A DNA stretch of 64,000 nt, taken from assembly GCF_024125445.1 (NCBI RefSeq), contig NZ_JAMXWM010000018.1, forward strand, positions 1 through 64,000. The letters run 5' to 3'. Below are positions 25,371 through 35,047 of this stretch, one piece after another. The notes beneath the pieces were generated by a model. The model did not search any database. It had not been told where the DNA came from and saw nothing but the letters and a program-made list of their open reading frames with translations. Both the position numbers and the translations under genes were made by a program. Origin of the DNA: Sporolactobacillus shoreicorticis. Its GTDB lineage: Bacteria; Bacillota; Bacilli; Bacillales; Sporolactobacillaceae. Numbering within the stretch: position 1 is the first letter of the stretch; every line of letters starts with the position of its first letter.

Positions 25371-26660
25371 ATGAAATGGCGTGATTGGGATATAAATTTA
25401 AAGGTTCGGCTGATCGGTGAAGGACTATTTAATATTCTTTACTGGATGTATTTTCCATTTATGTCGATCTATTTTTCTGAGCATTTCGGTCCGGAAATGG
25501 CCGGACTGCTACTGATTCTTTCGCAGGTTCTTGGCGTAGTGATCGGATTATTCGGCGGCTACTGCGCCGATCATTTTGGGCGAAAACGGATGATGGTCTT
25601 TTCTGCAATTGGCCAGACGGTATGTTTCGCTTTTTTCGCCTTTGCGAATTCACCGTGGCTTGTTTCGCCATGGCTGACCTTCATCAGCTTTTCATGGCTT
25701 GGTTTGTTCGGGCAGCTGTACTGGCCGGCGAGCAGCGCGATGATTGCCGATGTCGTTCCTGAGCGACATCGGGCGGGTGTGTTTGCGGTGTTTTATACGT
25801 CGATTAACGTGACGGTTGTCATTGGGCCGCTGCTGGGGGCGATCTTCTTTTTTAATGAACGTTTTCTGTTTTTGATCATCTGTACCGTCGTGAGTGCCGG
25901 ATTAATTTGGGCACTTCAGCACTGGATTCATGAGACGGCACCACAAGCCGAGCGGGAAATTCATCGAGGGATAAAGTCAAGCTGGATGAAGCATTTGGTC
26001 GCTCAGCTGAGTGATTATCGGGTGATTTTCACGGATCACGTTTTTCTACTTTACATATTGGCAGGCGTTCTGGTCGCTCAGACATTCTTGCAGCTTGATA
26101 TGCTGATTGCGGTGTATACAACCGACAAGGTGCCGCTTCAGACTTTGTTTTCGTTTGGGGACTGGCAAGTGAAGATGAGTGGAAGAAACCTGTTCAGTGT
26201 CATGGTATCGATGAACGGACTCTGCGTAGCACTTCTGACGGTCATTGTAACCAAATGGATGACGAAATATCGCGAGAGCAGTGTGTTCATGGGCTCTGCA
26301 TTGTGCTACGGTATAGCTATGATTCTAATGGGTTCGACATCGAACATCTGGCTGCTGCTCTTCTGCATTGTGCTTTTCTCTTGGGCTGAGCTGATGACTG
26401 TCGGTGTTCAAGACAGCTTCATCGCCAAGCTGGCACCGAAGCAGTTACGTGCTCAATATTTTGCAGCATCAGGCTTGCGTTTTTCACTCGGACGATCGCT
26501 CGCTCCGCTTGCCATACCGATGACGGTTTGGTTTGGCTATTCATGGACCTTTGTCATTCTTGGAACCATTGCTTTTCTCGGTATGATCATTTACGGTGCA
26601 ATGTTCTCGCTCTATGGTCGGAAAAGGCTGACGGTGTCCGCTCACTCGAGTCGCTTATAA
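25371..26660 (+). CDS. MFS transporter, drug:H+ antiporter-like
   Basis: A 429-residue 12-helix MFS protein. The cytoplasmic loop motif A is seen as GGYCADHFGRKRMMVF near residues 60-75, as in DHA1-type multidrug exporters such as Bacillus YttB. AAAGGTGG lies 9 nt before ATG 25371; a longer frame from 25293 runs through the upstream terminator. Substrate unknown. A bidirectional terminator separates it from the convergent ABC exporter. Confidence 0.8.
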   Translation: MKWRDWDINLKVRLIGEGLFNILYWMYFPFMSIYFSEHFGPEMAGLLLILSQVLGVVIGLFGGYCADHFGRKRMMVFSAIGQTVCFAFFAFANSPWLVSPWLTFISFSWLGLFGQLYWPASSAMIADVVPERHRAGVFAVFYTSINVTVVIGPLLGAIFFFNERFLFLIICTVVSAGLIWALQHWIHETAPQAEREIHRGIKSSWMKHLVAQLSDYRVIFTDHVFLLYILAGVLVAQTFLQLDMLIAVYTTDKVPLQTLFSFGDWQVKMSGRNLFSVMVSMNGLCVALLTVIVTKWMTKYRESSVFMGSALCYGIAMILMGSTSNIWLLLFCIVLFSWAELMTVGVQDSFIAKLAPKQLRAQYFAASGLRFSLGRSLAPLAIPMTVWFGYSWTFVILGTIAFLGMIIYGAMFSLYGRKRLTVSAHSSRL

Positions 26661-26661
26661 T

Positions 26662-26700
26662 AAAAAGGATGCGACCGTGAAAACGGCTTCGCATTCTTTC
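26662..26700. terminator. Bidirectional terminator
   Basis: GGATGCGACCGT and ACGGCTTCGCATTC pair around GAAA, with an A-run before and a T-run after. It serves the convergent MFS and ABC exporter genes. Confidence 0.75.
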
Positions 26701-26705
26701 ACATT

Positions 26706-27527
26706 TCAGTGTTTATTTCGGTAGAGATACATGGTTATGGGTGAAAAAATGAGCATCAGCACTGCCGAGGCGATAAGTACCCAAACGATTTCTGTAAAAG
26801 CAGTGTGACCGCCCATCAAAGCGCGAACGGCGGTGGTCAGCAACGACACCGGATTGATGTTGACTGCCGTGCGCAGCCAGCCGGGCATGGTCGCCGGATC
26901 GACAAAAATATTGCTGGCAAATGTGACCGGGAACAGAAGTGTCATGCTGATGCCCATTACCGCTTTCGATGTTTGCAGAATCAGTCCGATGACCGTAAAA
27001 ATCCAGGATAAACTGAACGCGAAGATTAGGACGAGAACGATACCTGCGATTATTCCAAGGATACTGCCGGTCGGACGAAATCCTAAGATCAATCCCAAGA
27101 TGATCACGATTATTGAAGCAATCATGTAACGCACCGTATCCGCGATCAGTGCACCGACTAATGGCGATGGGCTCCAAATTGGCAGCGATCGAAAACGGTC
27201 GAAGGTTCCTTTGGAGATATCGTCATTCAAAGAAACACCGGTATACACCGTGGTGAAGACGACCGTCTGGACCAGGATTCCGGGAATCAGGAACTGTAAG
27301 TACTGACTCGTTGATCCGGCGAGCGCACCGCCGAATAAATAAGTAAACATTAACGTAAACATCACTGGGAAAAAAGTGACATCGAGCAGCTGTTCCGGAA
27401 TGTATTTAATTTTCAGAAGAGCGCGCCAAGCGAAGGCAAGCGATGTTGCGATTCCGTTTGGACACGGTGGACGTTCTTGTTCAACAAGTGCAGCACGCAT
27501 TTTGGTCATACTCTGTTCCTCGCTCAT
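26706..27527 (-). CDS. ABC-2 permease, DrrB-like
   Basis: A 273-residue membrane subunit of an ABC-2 exporter with six predicted helices after a short cytoplasmic N-terminus. [20 protein letters not shown] and [20 protein letters not shown] are typical of the daunorubicin-resistance DrrB group. It overlaps the ATPase gene by 4 nt (ATGA), so the two are co-translated. It likely exports a hydrophobic compound or antibiotic; substrate unknown. Confidence 0.82.
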   Translation of the reverse strand: MSEEQSMTKMRAALVEQERPPCPNGIATSLAFAWRALLKIKYIPEQLLDVTFFPVMFTLMFTYLFGGALAGSTSQYLQFLIPGILVQTVVFTTVYTGVSLNDDISKGTFDRFRSLPIWSPSPLVGALIADTVRYMIASIIVIILGLILGFRPTGSILGIIAGIVLVLIFAFSLSWIFTVIGLILQTSKAVMGISMTLLFPVTFASNIFVDPATMPGWLRTAVNINPVSLLTTAVRALMGGHTAFTEIVWVLIASAVLMLIFSPITMYLYRNKH

Positions 27528-28519
27528 GATTTCGCACCTTCCTTCTGCTTTTCACTGTCCGCTCGTTTACCAGTCAGTGTGAGGAACACTTCGTCGAGAC
27601 TTGGCTGACCAAGCGAAAATTGGCTGACTTCAATTTGGTTTGCATCGAGCGCGGCAAGTGCCTCTGAAGCAGCCTTTGTTCTTGTAAGCTGCGCGGAAAG
27701 GGCGACAGGATCGGAAGACAGATGCACCGGAGCGCTGAGCGCTTCTGAGAGAAGCTGCTGTGCCCGGTCGCGCGTTGACGGATCGAGAAGCCGAACATGA
27801 AGCACTCCTGATCCAACCGATGCCTTGAGTTCACCGCTTGTTCCTTCGGCAATAATTTTTCCATGATCGATAACAGCGATCCGGTCGGCAAGCTGATCTG
27901 CCTCATCCAGATATTGTGTGGATAATAAGACCGTTGTTCCCGTACTGACGAGTGCACGTACAATATCCCAAATCTGATTGCGGCTGCGCGGATCAAGTCC
28001 TGTTGTCGGCTCATCCAAGAAAAGCAGATCCGGTCGTACAATCATACTGGCTGCAATATCTAAACGCCGTCTCATGCCGCCTGAATATTTTTTAACTTGG
28101 CGTTTTGCCGCATCCTGCAAACCGAATGCCTCAAGTATTTCAGATGCCCGTTTTTTTGCAGATCGCGAAGGGTAGCCCATCAATCGCGCGATCAAAATCA
28201 AATTTTCAATTCCGTTTAAGTCTTCATCGACGGAAGCGAACTGCCCGGTTAGACTGACTCGGCTGCGAACAGCATCCGCTTCCTTGATTAAATCATGCCC
28301 CATAACCTTAGCCTGACCTTCATCAGGTTTCAGCAAGGTGGCCAGTATTTTCATGGTCGTTGTTTTTCCAGCGCCATTCGGTCCGAGAAAACCGTATACT
28401 GTGCCTTGCGGGATGGCCAGATCAATCCCGTTCACTGCACGATGTTTGCCGAAACATTTAACTAATCCGGTCGCTTTAATAGCAAGCGGCTGATTGTTAG
28501 TATCCATGTCGTTGTTCAT
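27524..28519 (-). CDS. ABC exporter ATPase, DrrA-like
   Basis: A 331-residue ATPase with Walker [10 protein letters not shown] near residue 45, Q-loop [11 protein letters not shown], signature [15 protein letters not shown], Walker [13 protein letters not shown], and a DrrA-type C-terminal regulatory extension ending near [17 protein letters not shown]. It powers the permease encoded by the overlapping downstream gene. A GAGGAGA site precedes the start. No linked regulator is seen. Confidence 0.88.
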   Translation of the reverse strand: MNNDMDTNNQPLAIKATGLVKCFGKHRAVNGIDLAIPQGTVYGFLGPNGAGKTTTMKILATLLKPDEGQAKVMGHDLIKEADAVRSRVSLTGQFASVDEDLNGIENLILIARLMGYPSRSAKKRASEILEAFGLQDAAKRQVKKYSGGMRRRLDIAASMIVRPDLLFLDEPTTGLDPRSRNQIWDIVRALVSTGTTVLLSTQYLDEADQLADRIAVIDHGKIIAEGTSGELKASVGSGVLHVRLLDPSTRDRAQQLLSEALSAPVHLSSDPVALSAQLTRTKAASEALAALDANQIEVSQFSLGQPSLDEVFLTLTGKRADSEKQKEGAKS

Positions 28520-29342
28520 CTTTCTCCTCCGCTCAGTGGGAAAATTTAGTCAATGATAAAATTATCTTTTTGAGCATTTTCTAATCTATGAAAAACGTGA
28601 ATATGTGTCCATTATATGAAACTTTGTCAACGAAGGCGAATTTAAACTGTCCAAATGTGAATACCGGAAACACCAACACCAAACCCAATAGATTCGTTCG
28701 TCTTCGTGAAGGTTTGGTTTTTACTTTCAACAAAAAGAATGGCATGGTATTAGTCGGTAAACGATGCTTGATGGTCACCGGTTTAATGGTCTCAGGAAGG
28801 GTACTCGTGGCTCAGAAACGAAGAATCGCTAATTTGAGGCATTTTAAATATCTGTTTCGTGTTTGCTTGATTTTTTTGCGTTGATATGATTGTTTGAAAA
28901 GTTTCTTTGGCTTAATAAATTTTGGAAATTTATATTTTTGTTTAAAGAACCATTTGTACCTCCGCTAAATCATGATCAGTATCCCGCATACTGGTGCTGC
29001 AAGGAGCTGATTCAAGGTGTAGGCATTAAAAAAAATCCAAACTGTTGTTTCAACTCAGCAGTATAGTACCGAGTTTTCTTAGCTGCTCCCCCTTATAAAT
29101 TCTTACGGACGGCCAAGAGATGAATCGTCGAGAGGTGCATGCTAAAATTACGTACAGACAAAAGTATGAGAACTTAGCGACGTTATCGAGGAAGGTGACC
29201 GTAGACTGCAATCCTCTGGCCGGCAGAATGGTCACTTTGCCTAAATAGAACAGCAGCGCCTGTGCATATTCAATCATGACAAAGCTGCTGTTTTCAATTA
29301 TTCTGATCATGATGGAATTGTTTGCTTTGGGGAGGCTCGATT
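28520..29342. other. Long intergenic region with decayed sequence
   Basis: More than 800 bp without a convincing gene. A 98-codon frame (28588-28884, +) lacks a good start site and family features. At 28941-29066 a frame reads LNHDQYPAYWCCKELIQGVG, vaguely like the catalytic core of IS3-type transposases (H-S-D-Q-G...Y...L...GI), and then stops. A hairpin AACAGCAGC/GCTGCTGTT (about 29247-29295) lies just before the amidase gene. The region is probably a graveyard of mobile or exporter-linked DNA. Confidence 0.4.
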
Positions 29343-30497
29343 TTGGACATGCAAAAAACATTTGGTGCTTTTATACGAGATGGAATGAACATATTACCTA
29401 CAGGCAGCGGCAGACTCAACGAGTTGGTATTCGCAGCAAAGGATCTATTTGCCGTGAAGGGGCATGTGAACAGCGCCGGTAATCCGCTTTGGGGAAAAAC
29501 GCATTCGGCAGCAAGAAATCACGCTCCGGTTATTCATCGTTTATTGGATCAGGGAGCAAGTCTGCGCGGCATGACGGTAACTGATGAACTGATGTACAGC
29601 CTTAAGGGAGATAATATTCATTATCCGCCGACGATTAATCCCCGTGTACCAGATGCTTTCTCCGGTGGATCATCAAGCGGGTCCGCCGTTGCAACGGCTT
29701 CCGGAGCGGTCGACTTTGCAATTGGCACCGATACGGGCGGCTCGGTGCGCATACCGTCCGCATATTGCGGCTTGTTCGGCATCCGTCCGTCGCATGCGCA
29801 AGGTGTTGTTCCACTTGCACCAAGCTTTGACACGGTCGGCTGGATGGCTCGGGATGCGGAAATTCTCGAACGAGTGGGCCGATGTCTGCTCCCTGAATCA
29901 GAATCTACAGCACCGTTTCAACGTTTCTATCTTTTAAATGAAGCTTGGAACCAAGTTGATTCCGAGTCTACTCAAGAAGCGCTGCGTACGTTTATTGATC
30001 AACATTTTTCGAATGAGCAGTTAAAAAATGTTTCACTCTCAGAACCAGCACCTGACGAGCTTGCGGAAACCTTTCGGATCTTGCAAGGCTATGAGGCCTG
30101 GCAGTCGCATGGAACTTGGATTGAGCAGTATCATCCGCACTTCGCTAAAGATGTAGGAGGACGTTTTATTGCGGCTTCAAAAATGAGAAAAGATGATGCC
30201 TATCATCATGCGGCGATGCTGAAACAACAGTTCACTGATAAGCTTCGGACATTTCTCCGCGCTGATGGTGTGCTGATCATTCCAACCACATATGGATCGG
30301 CGCCGAAACGCGATGCCAGCTTTGAAGAGAGCGAAAAAGTGCGTGCCCGAACGATGAAACTGACCTGTATCGCCGGAGTGTCCGGGCTGCCGCAAGTGAC
30401 CGTTCCGCTCAATGATTGTGGGCGCCCGCTTGGTTTGTCCTTTGTTTCAGGCTATGGGACGGACAGAAAGCTGCTCCAATATATTAAAACCATCTAA
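29343..30497 (+). CDS. Amidase signature family hydrolase
   Basis: A 384-residue amidase-signature enzyme with the Ser-cisSer-Lys triad visible: Lys in FAAKDLFAVKG, cis-Ser in FSGGSSSGSAVATASGAVDF, nucleophile Ser in GTDTGGSVRIPSAYCG. It is shorter than the usual 460-500, like the plant AMI1-type and some bacterial short amidases. TTG 29343 is favoured because GGGGAGG (29329-29335) is 7 nt upstream; ATG 29349 is the alternative. It hydrolyses a small amide to acid plus ammonia, which fits the nitrogen-scavenging genes that follow, though a terminator separates them. Confidence 0.82.
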   Translation: MDMQKTFGAFIRDGMNILPTGSGRLNELVFAAKDLFAVKGHVNSAGNPLWGKTHSAARNHAPVIHRLLDQGASLRGMTVTDELMYSLKGDNIHYPPTINPRVPDAFSGGSSSGSAVATASGAVDFAIGTDTGGSVRIPSAYCGLFGIRPSHAQGVVPLAPSFDTVGWMARDAEILERVGRCLLPESESTAPFQRFYLLNEAWNQVDSESTQEALRTFIDQHFSNEQLKNVSLSEPAPDELAETFRILQGYEAWQSHGTWIEQYHPHFAKDVGGRFIAASKMRKDDAYHHAAMLKQQFTDKLRTFLRADGVLIIPTTYGSAPKRDASFEESEKVRARTMKLTCIAGVSGLPQVTVPLNDCGRPLGLSFVSGYGTDRKLLQYIKTI

Positions 30498-30526
30498 ACA
30501 TAATTGATAACAATTCATTTATAAAG

Positions 30527-30575
30527 CCTTATGAGTGTGCAGTGAATAAATGATCTGCGACTCAGAGGTTTTTTT
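30527..30575 (+). terminator. Terminator of amidase gene
   Basis: CCTTATGAGTGTGCAG pairs with CTGCGACTCAGAGG, then seven T residues. Confidence 0.75.
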
Positions 30576-30587
30576 AATGCTGTTAAT

Positions 30588-30604
30588 CGTTAAATTACTT
30601 AACA
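30588..30604. promoter_or_regulatory. Near-match GlnR/TnrA box
   Basis: CGTTAAATTACTTAACA fits TGTNAN7TNACA with one mismatch (first base). It lies upstream of the perfect box at 30650. Confidence 0.4.
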
Positions 30605-30649
30605 ATATATGTATGTATAAGTTACACAATAGTATATTCATATTTTGTG

Positions 30650-30666
30650 TGTTATGTATAATGACA
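30650..30666. promoter_or_regulatory. GlnR/TnrA box of the ureide operon
   Basis: TGTTATGTATAATGACA matches TGTNAN7TNACA perfectly. A TATGAT -10-like box at 30696-30701 would give a start near 30708. The box centre is then about 50 bp upstream, the spacing known for TnrA-activated promoters. Induction of the ABC importer and allantoinase genes under nitrogen limitation is predicted. Confidence 0.65.
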
Positions 30667-30773
30667 TGCATGTGCTGTTGGAATTATTATTAATTTATGA
30701 TTTATTAGACAATTGATTTGAAATATGAGTGATGAAAAATTGAGGAGAAAATTGAAACGAAGGAGGTAGAAAA

Positions 30774-31520
30774 GTGCCGTTTGTTAATGTGAGGAATCTT
30801 TTTAAATCCTATGGTGACGCTGGAAAATATGTTCTTAATGATGTGAGTTTTGAGATCAACGAGAATGAATTTGTTTGTGTGCTCGGTCACAGCGGTTGTG
30901 GAAAATCGACTTTGTTAAATTTGTTGGCGGGATTTATTAAGCCGGATAAGGGTGAAATAAGTGTCAATGGACAGTTCGTTTCAAAACCTTCGTCACAAAG
31001 AGGTGTTGTGTTTCAAGATCACGGCTTATTTCCGTGGTATAACATCTTAGATAATGTCGCATTCGGTCCCAAGGCGCTAAAAAATAAGGATGCCTATCGT
31101 ATTTCAAAACGTCTGATTAAAATGGTAGATCTTGAAGGTTATGAAAAGGTATTTCCCTCCAGTCTCTCAGGAGGTATGGCTCAAAGAGTTGGCATTGCAA
31201 GAGCATTAGCTACGAATCCACAGCTGCTTTTGATGGACGAGCCACTCGGTGCGCTTGATGCGATGACACGGGAAAAGATGCGGATTGAAATACTGCGCAT
31301 TTGGAAAGAGACCAAAAAAACGATCCTGTTTATTACCCACAGCATTGCCGAGGCTGTCTACTTGGCAGATCGAGTCATTGTGTTGAAAGAAGGCAGTGTT
31401 TGCTTGGATGAAAAAATTGAAATAGAGCGTCCTCGCTCCGTTCATGCACCTCAGTTCATGGATTATACAAAGAAATTCGAAAAAGTATTGTTTGAACATG
31501 ATGAACTTGTTCTGGATTGA
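30774..31520 (+). CDS. ABC importer ATPase (SsuB/TauB-like)
   Basis: A 248-residue ATPase of the nitrate/taurine/sulfonate importer group. Walker A is LGHSGCGKST near residues 38-47, the Q-loop is VFQDHGLFPW, the signature SLSGGMAQRVGIARAL and Walker B LLLMDEPLGALD. It starts at GTG 30774 after AAGGAGG. It is the first gene of a unit with a permease, a binding lipoprotein and an allantoinase-like enzyme, so import of a ureide or purine breakdown product is the likely role, rather than sulfonate. Confidence 0.85.
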   Translation: MPFVNVRNLFKSYGDAGKYVLNDVSFEINENEFVCVLGHSGCGKSTLLNLLAGFIKPDKGEISVNGQFVSKPSSQRGVVFQDHGLFPWYNILDNVAFGPKALKNKDAYRISKRLIKMVDLEGYEKVFPSSLSGGMAQRVGIARALATNPQLLLMDEPLGALDAMTREKMRIEILRIWKETKKTILFITHSIAEAVYLADRVIVLKEGSVCLDEKIEIERPRSVHAPQFMDYTKKFEKVLFEHDELVLD

Positions 31521-31579
31521 CGCATTACTTCACGTGTGCATTATAAGAAAGATCAAGTGATAAGGCTAGGGGTGACATA

Positions 31580-32443
31580 ATGATTGATGAATTGACGAAA
31601 GGCCCAATTCAGGCTGTCGCCAAAAAATCAATGGCGTCAGGTAAACGTGTCAATCGAAAAAATCATTCAAAATTTATTCAGGCACTTTCATTAATTGTAT
31701 TTTTAATACTTTGGCAATTTTTCAGTGCTATCAATGCACATTTTATTTGGTTCAATCCTCAATTCTTTCCATCGCCAATGATTGTTTTACATACAACATG
31801 GGATTATCTGCTCGATGGGACGCTGATTCAAGCGATCGGTGCCAGTGTCATTCGAGTGCTGCTCGGATTTGCGTTTGGCTCACTCGTCGGTGTTCTTCTC
31901 GGCATTATGATGAGCCAATCGAGACTGTCCAACGATTTGATTAGTCCTGTGCTCAACATGCTTGGTCCGATTCCTGTGTTTGCTTTTCTTCCAATCTTCA
32001 TGATCTGGTTTGGAATCAGTGAGCTGTCGAAGGTTATGCTGATTGCCTACGCGACTTTTTTACCTGTTTTGACGTACACGATGGATGGTATAAAAAATGT
32101 CAATCCCACATGGATCCGGAGCGCGATGACTTTAGGAGCAACGCGTTATCAAATTTTTACCCGTGTTATTTTACGAGCGGCTCTTCCTAATGTTTTTGTC
32201 GGAATGCGAATCAGTCTTGCTCTTGCCTTCGGCGCATTGATTGTTGCTGAAATGATGGGATCAAGTGAGGGGCTTGGTTTTATTATTGTCAATGCAAGAA
32301 ACTGGTTTAAGCTAGATGACATGTTCATGTCATGTATGCTAATTGGGTTGCTTTATACACTGTTTAATTATATTTTGTTATTTTTGGAATCTGTTCTCTT
32401 TCGCTGGAAAAAGGACGGAATTCAAAGTGCAGTTGAACGCTGA
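31580..32443 (+). CDS. ABC importer permease (SsuC-like)
   Basis: A 287-residue inner-membrane subunit with about six helices. The BPD_transp_1 coupling motif appears as RSAMTLGATRYQIFTRVILR followed by AALPNVFVGMRISLALAFGA (EAA-like loop). It pairs with the ATPase encoded 59 bp upstream and the lipoprotein downstream. Its N-terminal 30 residues are basic and cytoplasmic. Confidence 0.85.
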   Translation: MIDELTKGPIQAVAKKSMASGKRVNRKNHSKFIQALSLIVFLILWQFFSAINAHFIWFNPQFFPSPMIVLHTTWDYLLDGTLIQAIGASVIRVLLGFAFGSLVGVLLGIMMSQSRLSNDLISPVLNMLGPIPVFAFLPIFMIWFGISELSKVMLIAYATFLPVLTYTMDGIKNVNPTWIRSAMTLGATRYQIFTRVILRAALPNVFVGMRISLALAFGALIVAEMMGSSEGLGFIIVNARNWFKLDDMFMSCMLIGLLYTLFNYILLFLESVLFRWKKDGIQSAVER

Positions 32444-32467
32444 AATGAAAAAGGGGAAATCACAAAA

Positions 32468-33517
32468 ATGAAACCATTTATGAAGCATAAATCACTCATC
32501 TTAGCAATTATATTGCTGCTCGTTATCTCTGTGTTTACGGCGGGATGCGCATCATCAAATAAATCGGGGAATTCATCAAGTAAAAATTCAAATGTTATTC
32601 AGGCTTACGGAGAACTTGATCCGCAAGTCTCGGGTCAACAAATCATTGCTCAAGAAAAAGGCTATTTTAAGGAAGAGGGCTTGAAGGTGAAAAATCATCT
32701 TATGGCTGGCCCAGATCAGAACGCTTCGCTCATTTCAAGCGGCAGTGCTCAAGTGATTTTCGGATCCATTTACAATAATATTTCGGTAGCGGCCAATGGT
32801 GTCCATGCAAAATTAATTGCTCCGCTCGCTAATGCCGGAAATACGCAAAGTATTGTTGCTCGTAAAGGTTTGAAAATAAAATCTGCTAAAGATCTCGAAA
32901 ACTTGAAAATTGGTGCTACCACCGGATCGGGAGTCATTATTGCGATCCAGAGTATGTGCAAGGAGCTTGGTGTCGATTACAGCAAGATTAAATTCGTCAA
33001 TCTGCAAGCCGCCGATCAGCTGACTGCTCTTGAAAAAGGCAATGTGGACGCTATAGCCGTATGGGAGCCTTGGGTAGGAAAAGCAGTTGCCGCTGGAGGG
33101 AAGATACTGTTTACGGGTAAAAAATCATATTTGCCGGATAAACAAGGCGATGTTAATTGGCTCAATTTTTATATGACAGCGGCAGTGTCTGCTCAATTTT
33201 ATAAACAGCATCCTGATCAAGCGGTGAAATTTCTACGTGCGCTAAAAAAGGCAACCGCATTTATTAATGAACATCCGGATGAAGCTGCGGAAATAGTTGC
33301 GAAAAAGATTAAAATTTCAACGAGTGACGCACAAAGAATCATGGCAAAAAATAATTATTCGATGGCTTGGAATAAAGATTTTACCGACAGTGCGAGCGTT
33401 ATGGGGAATTTCATGAAGGCAAATAAAAACATTAAAAAAGTGCCGGCATTGAGCAGTTATTCTACAACCAGCTTACTTAAAAAAATAGACAGCAAGTTAA
33501 TTGAAGTGAATGAATAA
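32468..33517 (+). CDS. ABC importer substrate-binding lipoprotein (SsuA/NMT1-like)
   Basis: A 349-residue binding protein with a type II signal peptide: basic start, hydrophobic core, lipobox FTAGCAS with the lipid cysteine near residue 27. The mature domain has the NMT1/THI5-like pattern (YFKEEGLKVKNHLMAGPDQN, AIAVWEPWVGKAVAAGGKIL) shared by binding proteins for sulfonates, nitrate, thiamine precursors and ureides. Context suggests allantoin or a related ureide. The following gene starts 17 bp downstream. Confidence 0.85.
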   Translation: MKPFMKHKSLILAIILLLVISVFTAGCASSNKSGNSSSKNSNVIQAYGELDPQVSGQQIIAQEKGYFKEEGLKVKNHLMAGPDQNASLISSGSAQVIFGSIYNNISVAANGVHAKLIAPLANAGNTQSIVARKGLKIKSAKDLENLKIGATTGSGVIIAIQSMCKELGVDYSKIKFVNLQAADQLTALEKGNVDAIAVWEPWVGKAVAAGGKILFTGKKSYLPDKQGDVNWLNFYMTAAVSAQFYKQHPDQAVKFLRALKKATAFINEHPDEAAEIVAKKIKISTSDAQRIMAKNNYSMAWNKDFTDSASVMGNFMKANKNIKKVPALSSYSTTSLLKKIDSKLIEVNE

Positions 33518-33533
33518 ACGGGAGTGACGCCCT

Positions 33534-34886
33534 TTGTTTGATTTAATTGTAAGAAATGCAAACATTATTAGCGCTGACTGTGTTTTTTCAGGCAGTGTCG
33601 CAGTGAGCGGAGAAAAAATCGCGGCACTGCTGCCAGCGGATACGGCCGAACCCGCCCATTCATTCATCGATGCAGATCATGCCTTTCTTTTCCCGGGATT
33701 TATTGACGCGCATGTGCATTTTAATGATCCTGGTTTCGAATGGCGTGAAGACTTTTCTCATGCGACGCAGGCTGCCGCGCTTGGAGGAGTGACGACTGTT
33801 GTCGATATGCCGCTTCAGAATGATCCGGCACTAACGGATCGAACCATTTTTGAACGAAAACATCGGCTGTTAAAGAATAAGGCGTATATCGATTATGCAT
33901 TCTGGGGCGGAATGATTGATGATAACCTTGATAAACTTAATGAATTAAATGAATGCGGCGTGACATCGTTTAAATCATTTCTTGCTCCTGTATCAAGCGA
34001 TTATACATCACTTGATTACGGCAGGGTACGAAAGGGACTTGCGATGATAAAGAAGTTTCATGGACTTGCCGGGTTTCATTGTGAAGATTTCGGCATCATT
34101 TCTTATAATGAAGCAGCTGCTGTTAAGAGCGGGCGCGTATCGCGAGAAGACTACTTGCAGGCAAGACCTGTGGCTGCTGAGTTAATCGCCGTACAATCAA
34201 TTATCGAGCTGTCGCGCGAAATCGGCACACGTGTGCATATTTGCCATGTGTCGCATCCATCAGTCGCCGAAGCGATCAAACGCGCTAAATATGAAGGCGT
34301 TCCGATTACCGCTGAAACTTGTCCGCACTACTTGGTTTTCAATGCGGAGCATTTTCTTAAAGAAGGAATGTATTTTAAATGTGCCCCTCCGCTAAGAAGT
34401 AAGGAGGCGAGCGAGGCGCTGTGGAGTTATGTGCAAGACGGTACTTTAGATTTAATCGCGAGTGATCATTCTCCCTGCGCGCCGAAAGAAAAATCGGAAT
34501 CCGAAGGTTCCTTTAAAGCATGGGGCGGGATTAGCGGCGTTCAAACAAGCTTGCAGGTTATGTTTCACGAACTAAAGAAAAGAGGGTGGTCTCCAACCAT
34601 TCTTGCAAGAATAATGTCGCGAAATCCAGCGGAAATTTTTGGTATGCAAACGCGAAAGGGCGAACTGATTCCGGGATATGATGCTGATTTTGTTCTTGTT
34701 GATCCCAAAATTGAGTGGGAAATTAAGGAAGATCAGTTAGCTTATTTAAATAAACAGTCCGCATTTATCGGTTATAAAGGAGTGGGGCTACCCACCTGCA
34801 CTGTTTTACGCGGTCAAGTGATTGCGGTGAACGGAGCAGTGGTTGGAGCATCGGGAGAAGGCCAATTAATCAGAAGAGAATGTTGA
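33534..34886 (+). CDS. Allantoinase / dihydroorotase-like amidohydrolase (first copy)
   Basis: A 450-residue cyclic amidohydrolase. Metal ligands of the allantoinase/dihydroorotase/hydantoinase family are all visible: FIDAHVHFNDPG, the carbamylated Lys region TSFKSFLAP, GFHCEDF, RVHICHVSHPS and IASDHSPC. It starts at TTG 33534 after GGGAG. It belongs with the importer genes, so it probably opens the ring of the imported compound. A second, similar gene lies at 39384; one may act on allantoin and the other on a different hydantoin-like ring. Confidence 0.85.
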   Translation: MFDLIVRNANIISADCVFSGSVAVSGEKIAALLPADTAEPAHSFIDADHAFLFPGFIDAHVHFNDPGFEWREDFSHATQAAALGGVTTVVDMPLQNDPALTDRTIFERKHRLLKNKAYIDYAFWGGMIDDNLDKLNELNECGVTSFKSFLAPVSSDYTSLDYGRVRKGLAMIKKFHGLAGFHCEDFGIISYNEAAAVKSGRVSREDYLQARPVAAELIAVQSIIELSREIGTRVHICHVSHPSVAEAIKRAKYEGVPITAETCPHYLVFNAEHFLKEGMYFKCAPPLRSKEASEALWSYVQDGTLDLIASDHSPCAPKEKSESEGSFKAWGGISGVQTSLQVMFHELKKRGWSPTILARIMSRNPAEIFGMQTRKGELIPGYDADFVLVDPKIEWEIKEDQLAYLNKQSAFIGYKGVGLPTCTVLRGQVIAVNGAVVGASGEGQLIRREC

Positions 34887-34904
34887 TTCGCATTATAGAA
34901 AGCA

Positions 34905-34943
34905 AACGCGTCTTTGATTGTGCAAAATAAGGCGCGTTTTTCT
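34905..34943 (+). terminator. Likely terminator before pucR
   Basis: AACGCG and CGCGTT arms flank a 22-nt loop, and TTTTTC follows. The loop includes ATTGTGCA, a motif repeated around pucR. Confidence 0.5.
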
Positions 34944-35047
34944 GCGAAACAAATTGTTTTGATAACCCTTTTTTGATGCACAATCGACAAAACATTCGAA
35001 AAATGGTTCAATGATGAGTAACAAGGATGTGGATAGGAGTGTTTGTT

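Noticed and set aside
28588-28884. 98-codon + frame and 65-codon minus frame in the exporter-amidase gap
   Set aside because: Neither has a convincing start site or family features; composition looks like decayed DNA.
28941-29066. Frame resembling an IS3-type transposase core
   Set aside because: Only a vague spacing match (HDQ...Y...ELI...GI) without the full DDE context or inverted ends, so not listed as a mobile element.
29050-29361. 103-codon minus frame with hydrophobic stretches, faintly like an MlaE N-terminus
   Set aside because: Similarity is too weak, no start site, and it overlaps the start of the amidase gene.
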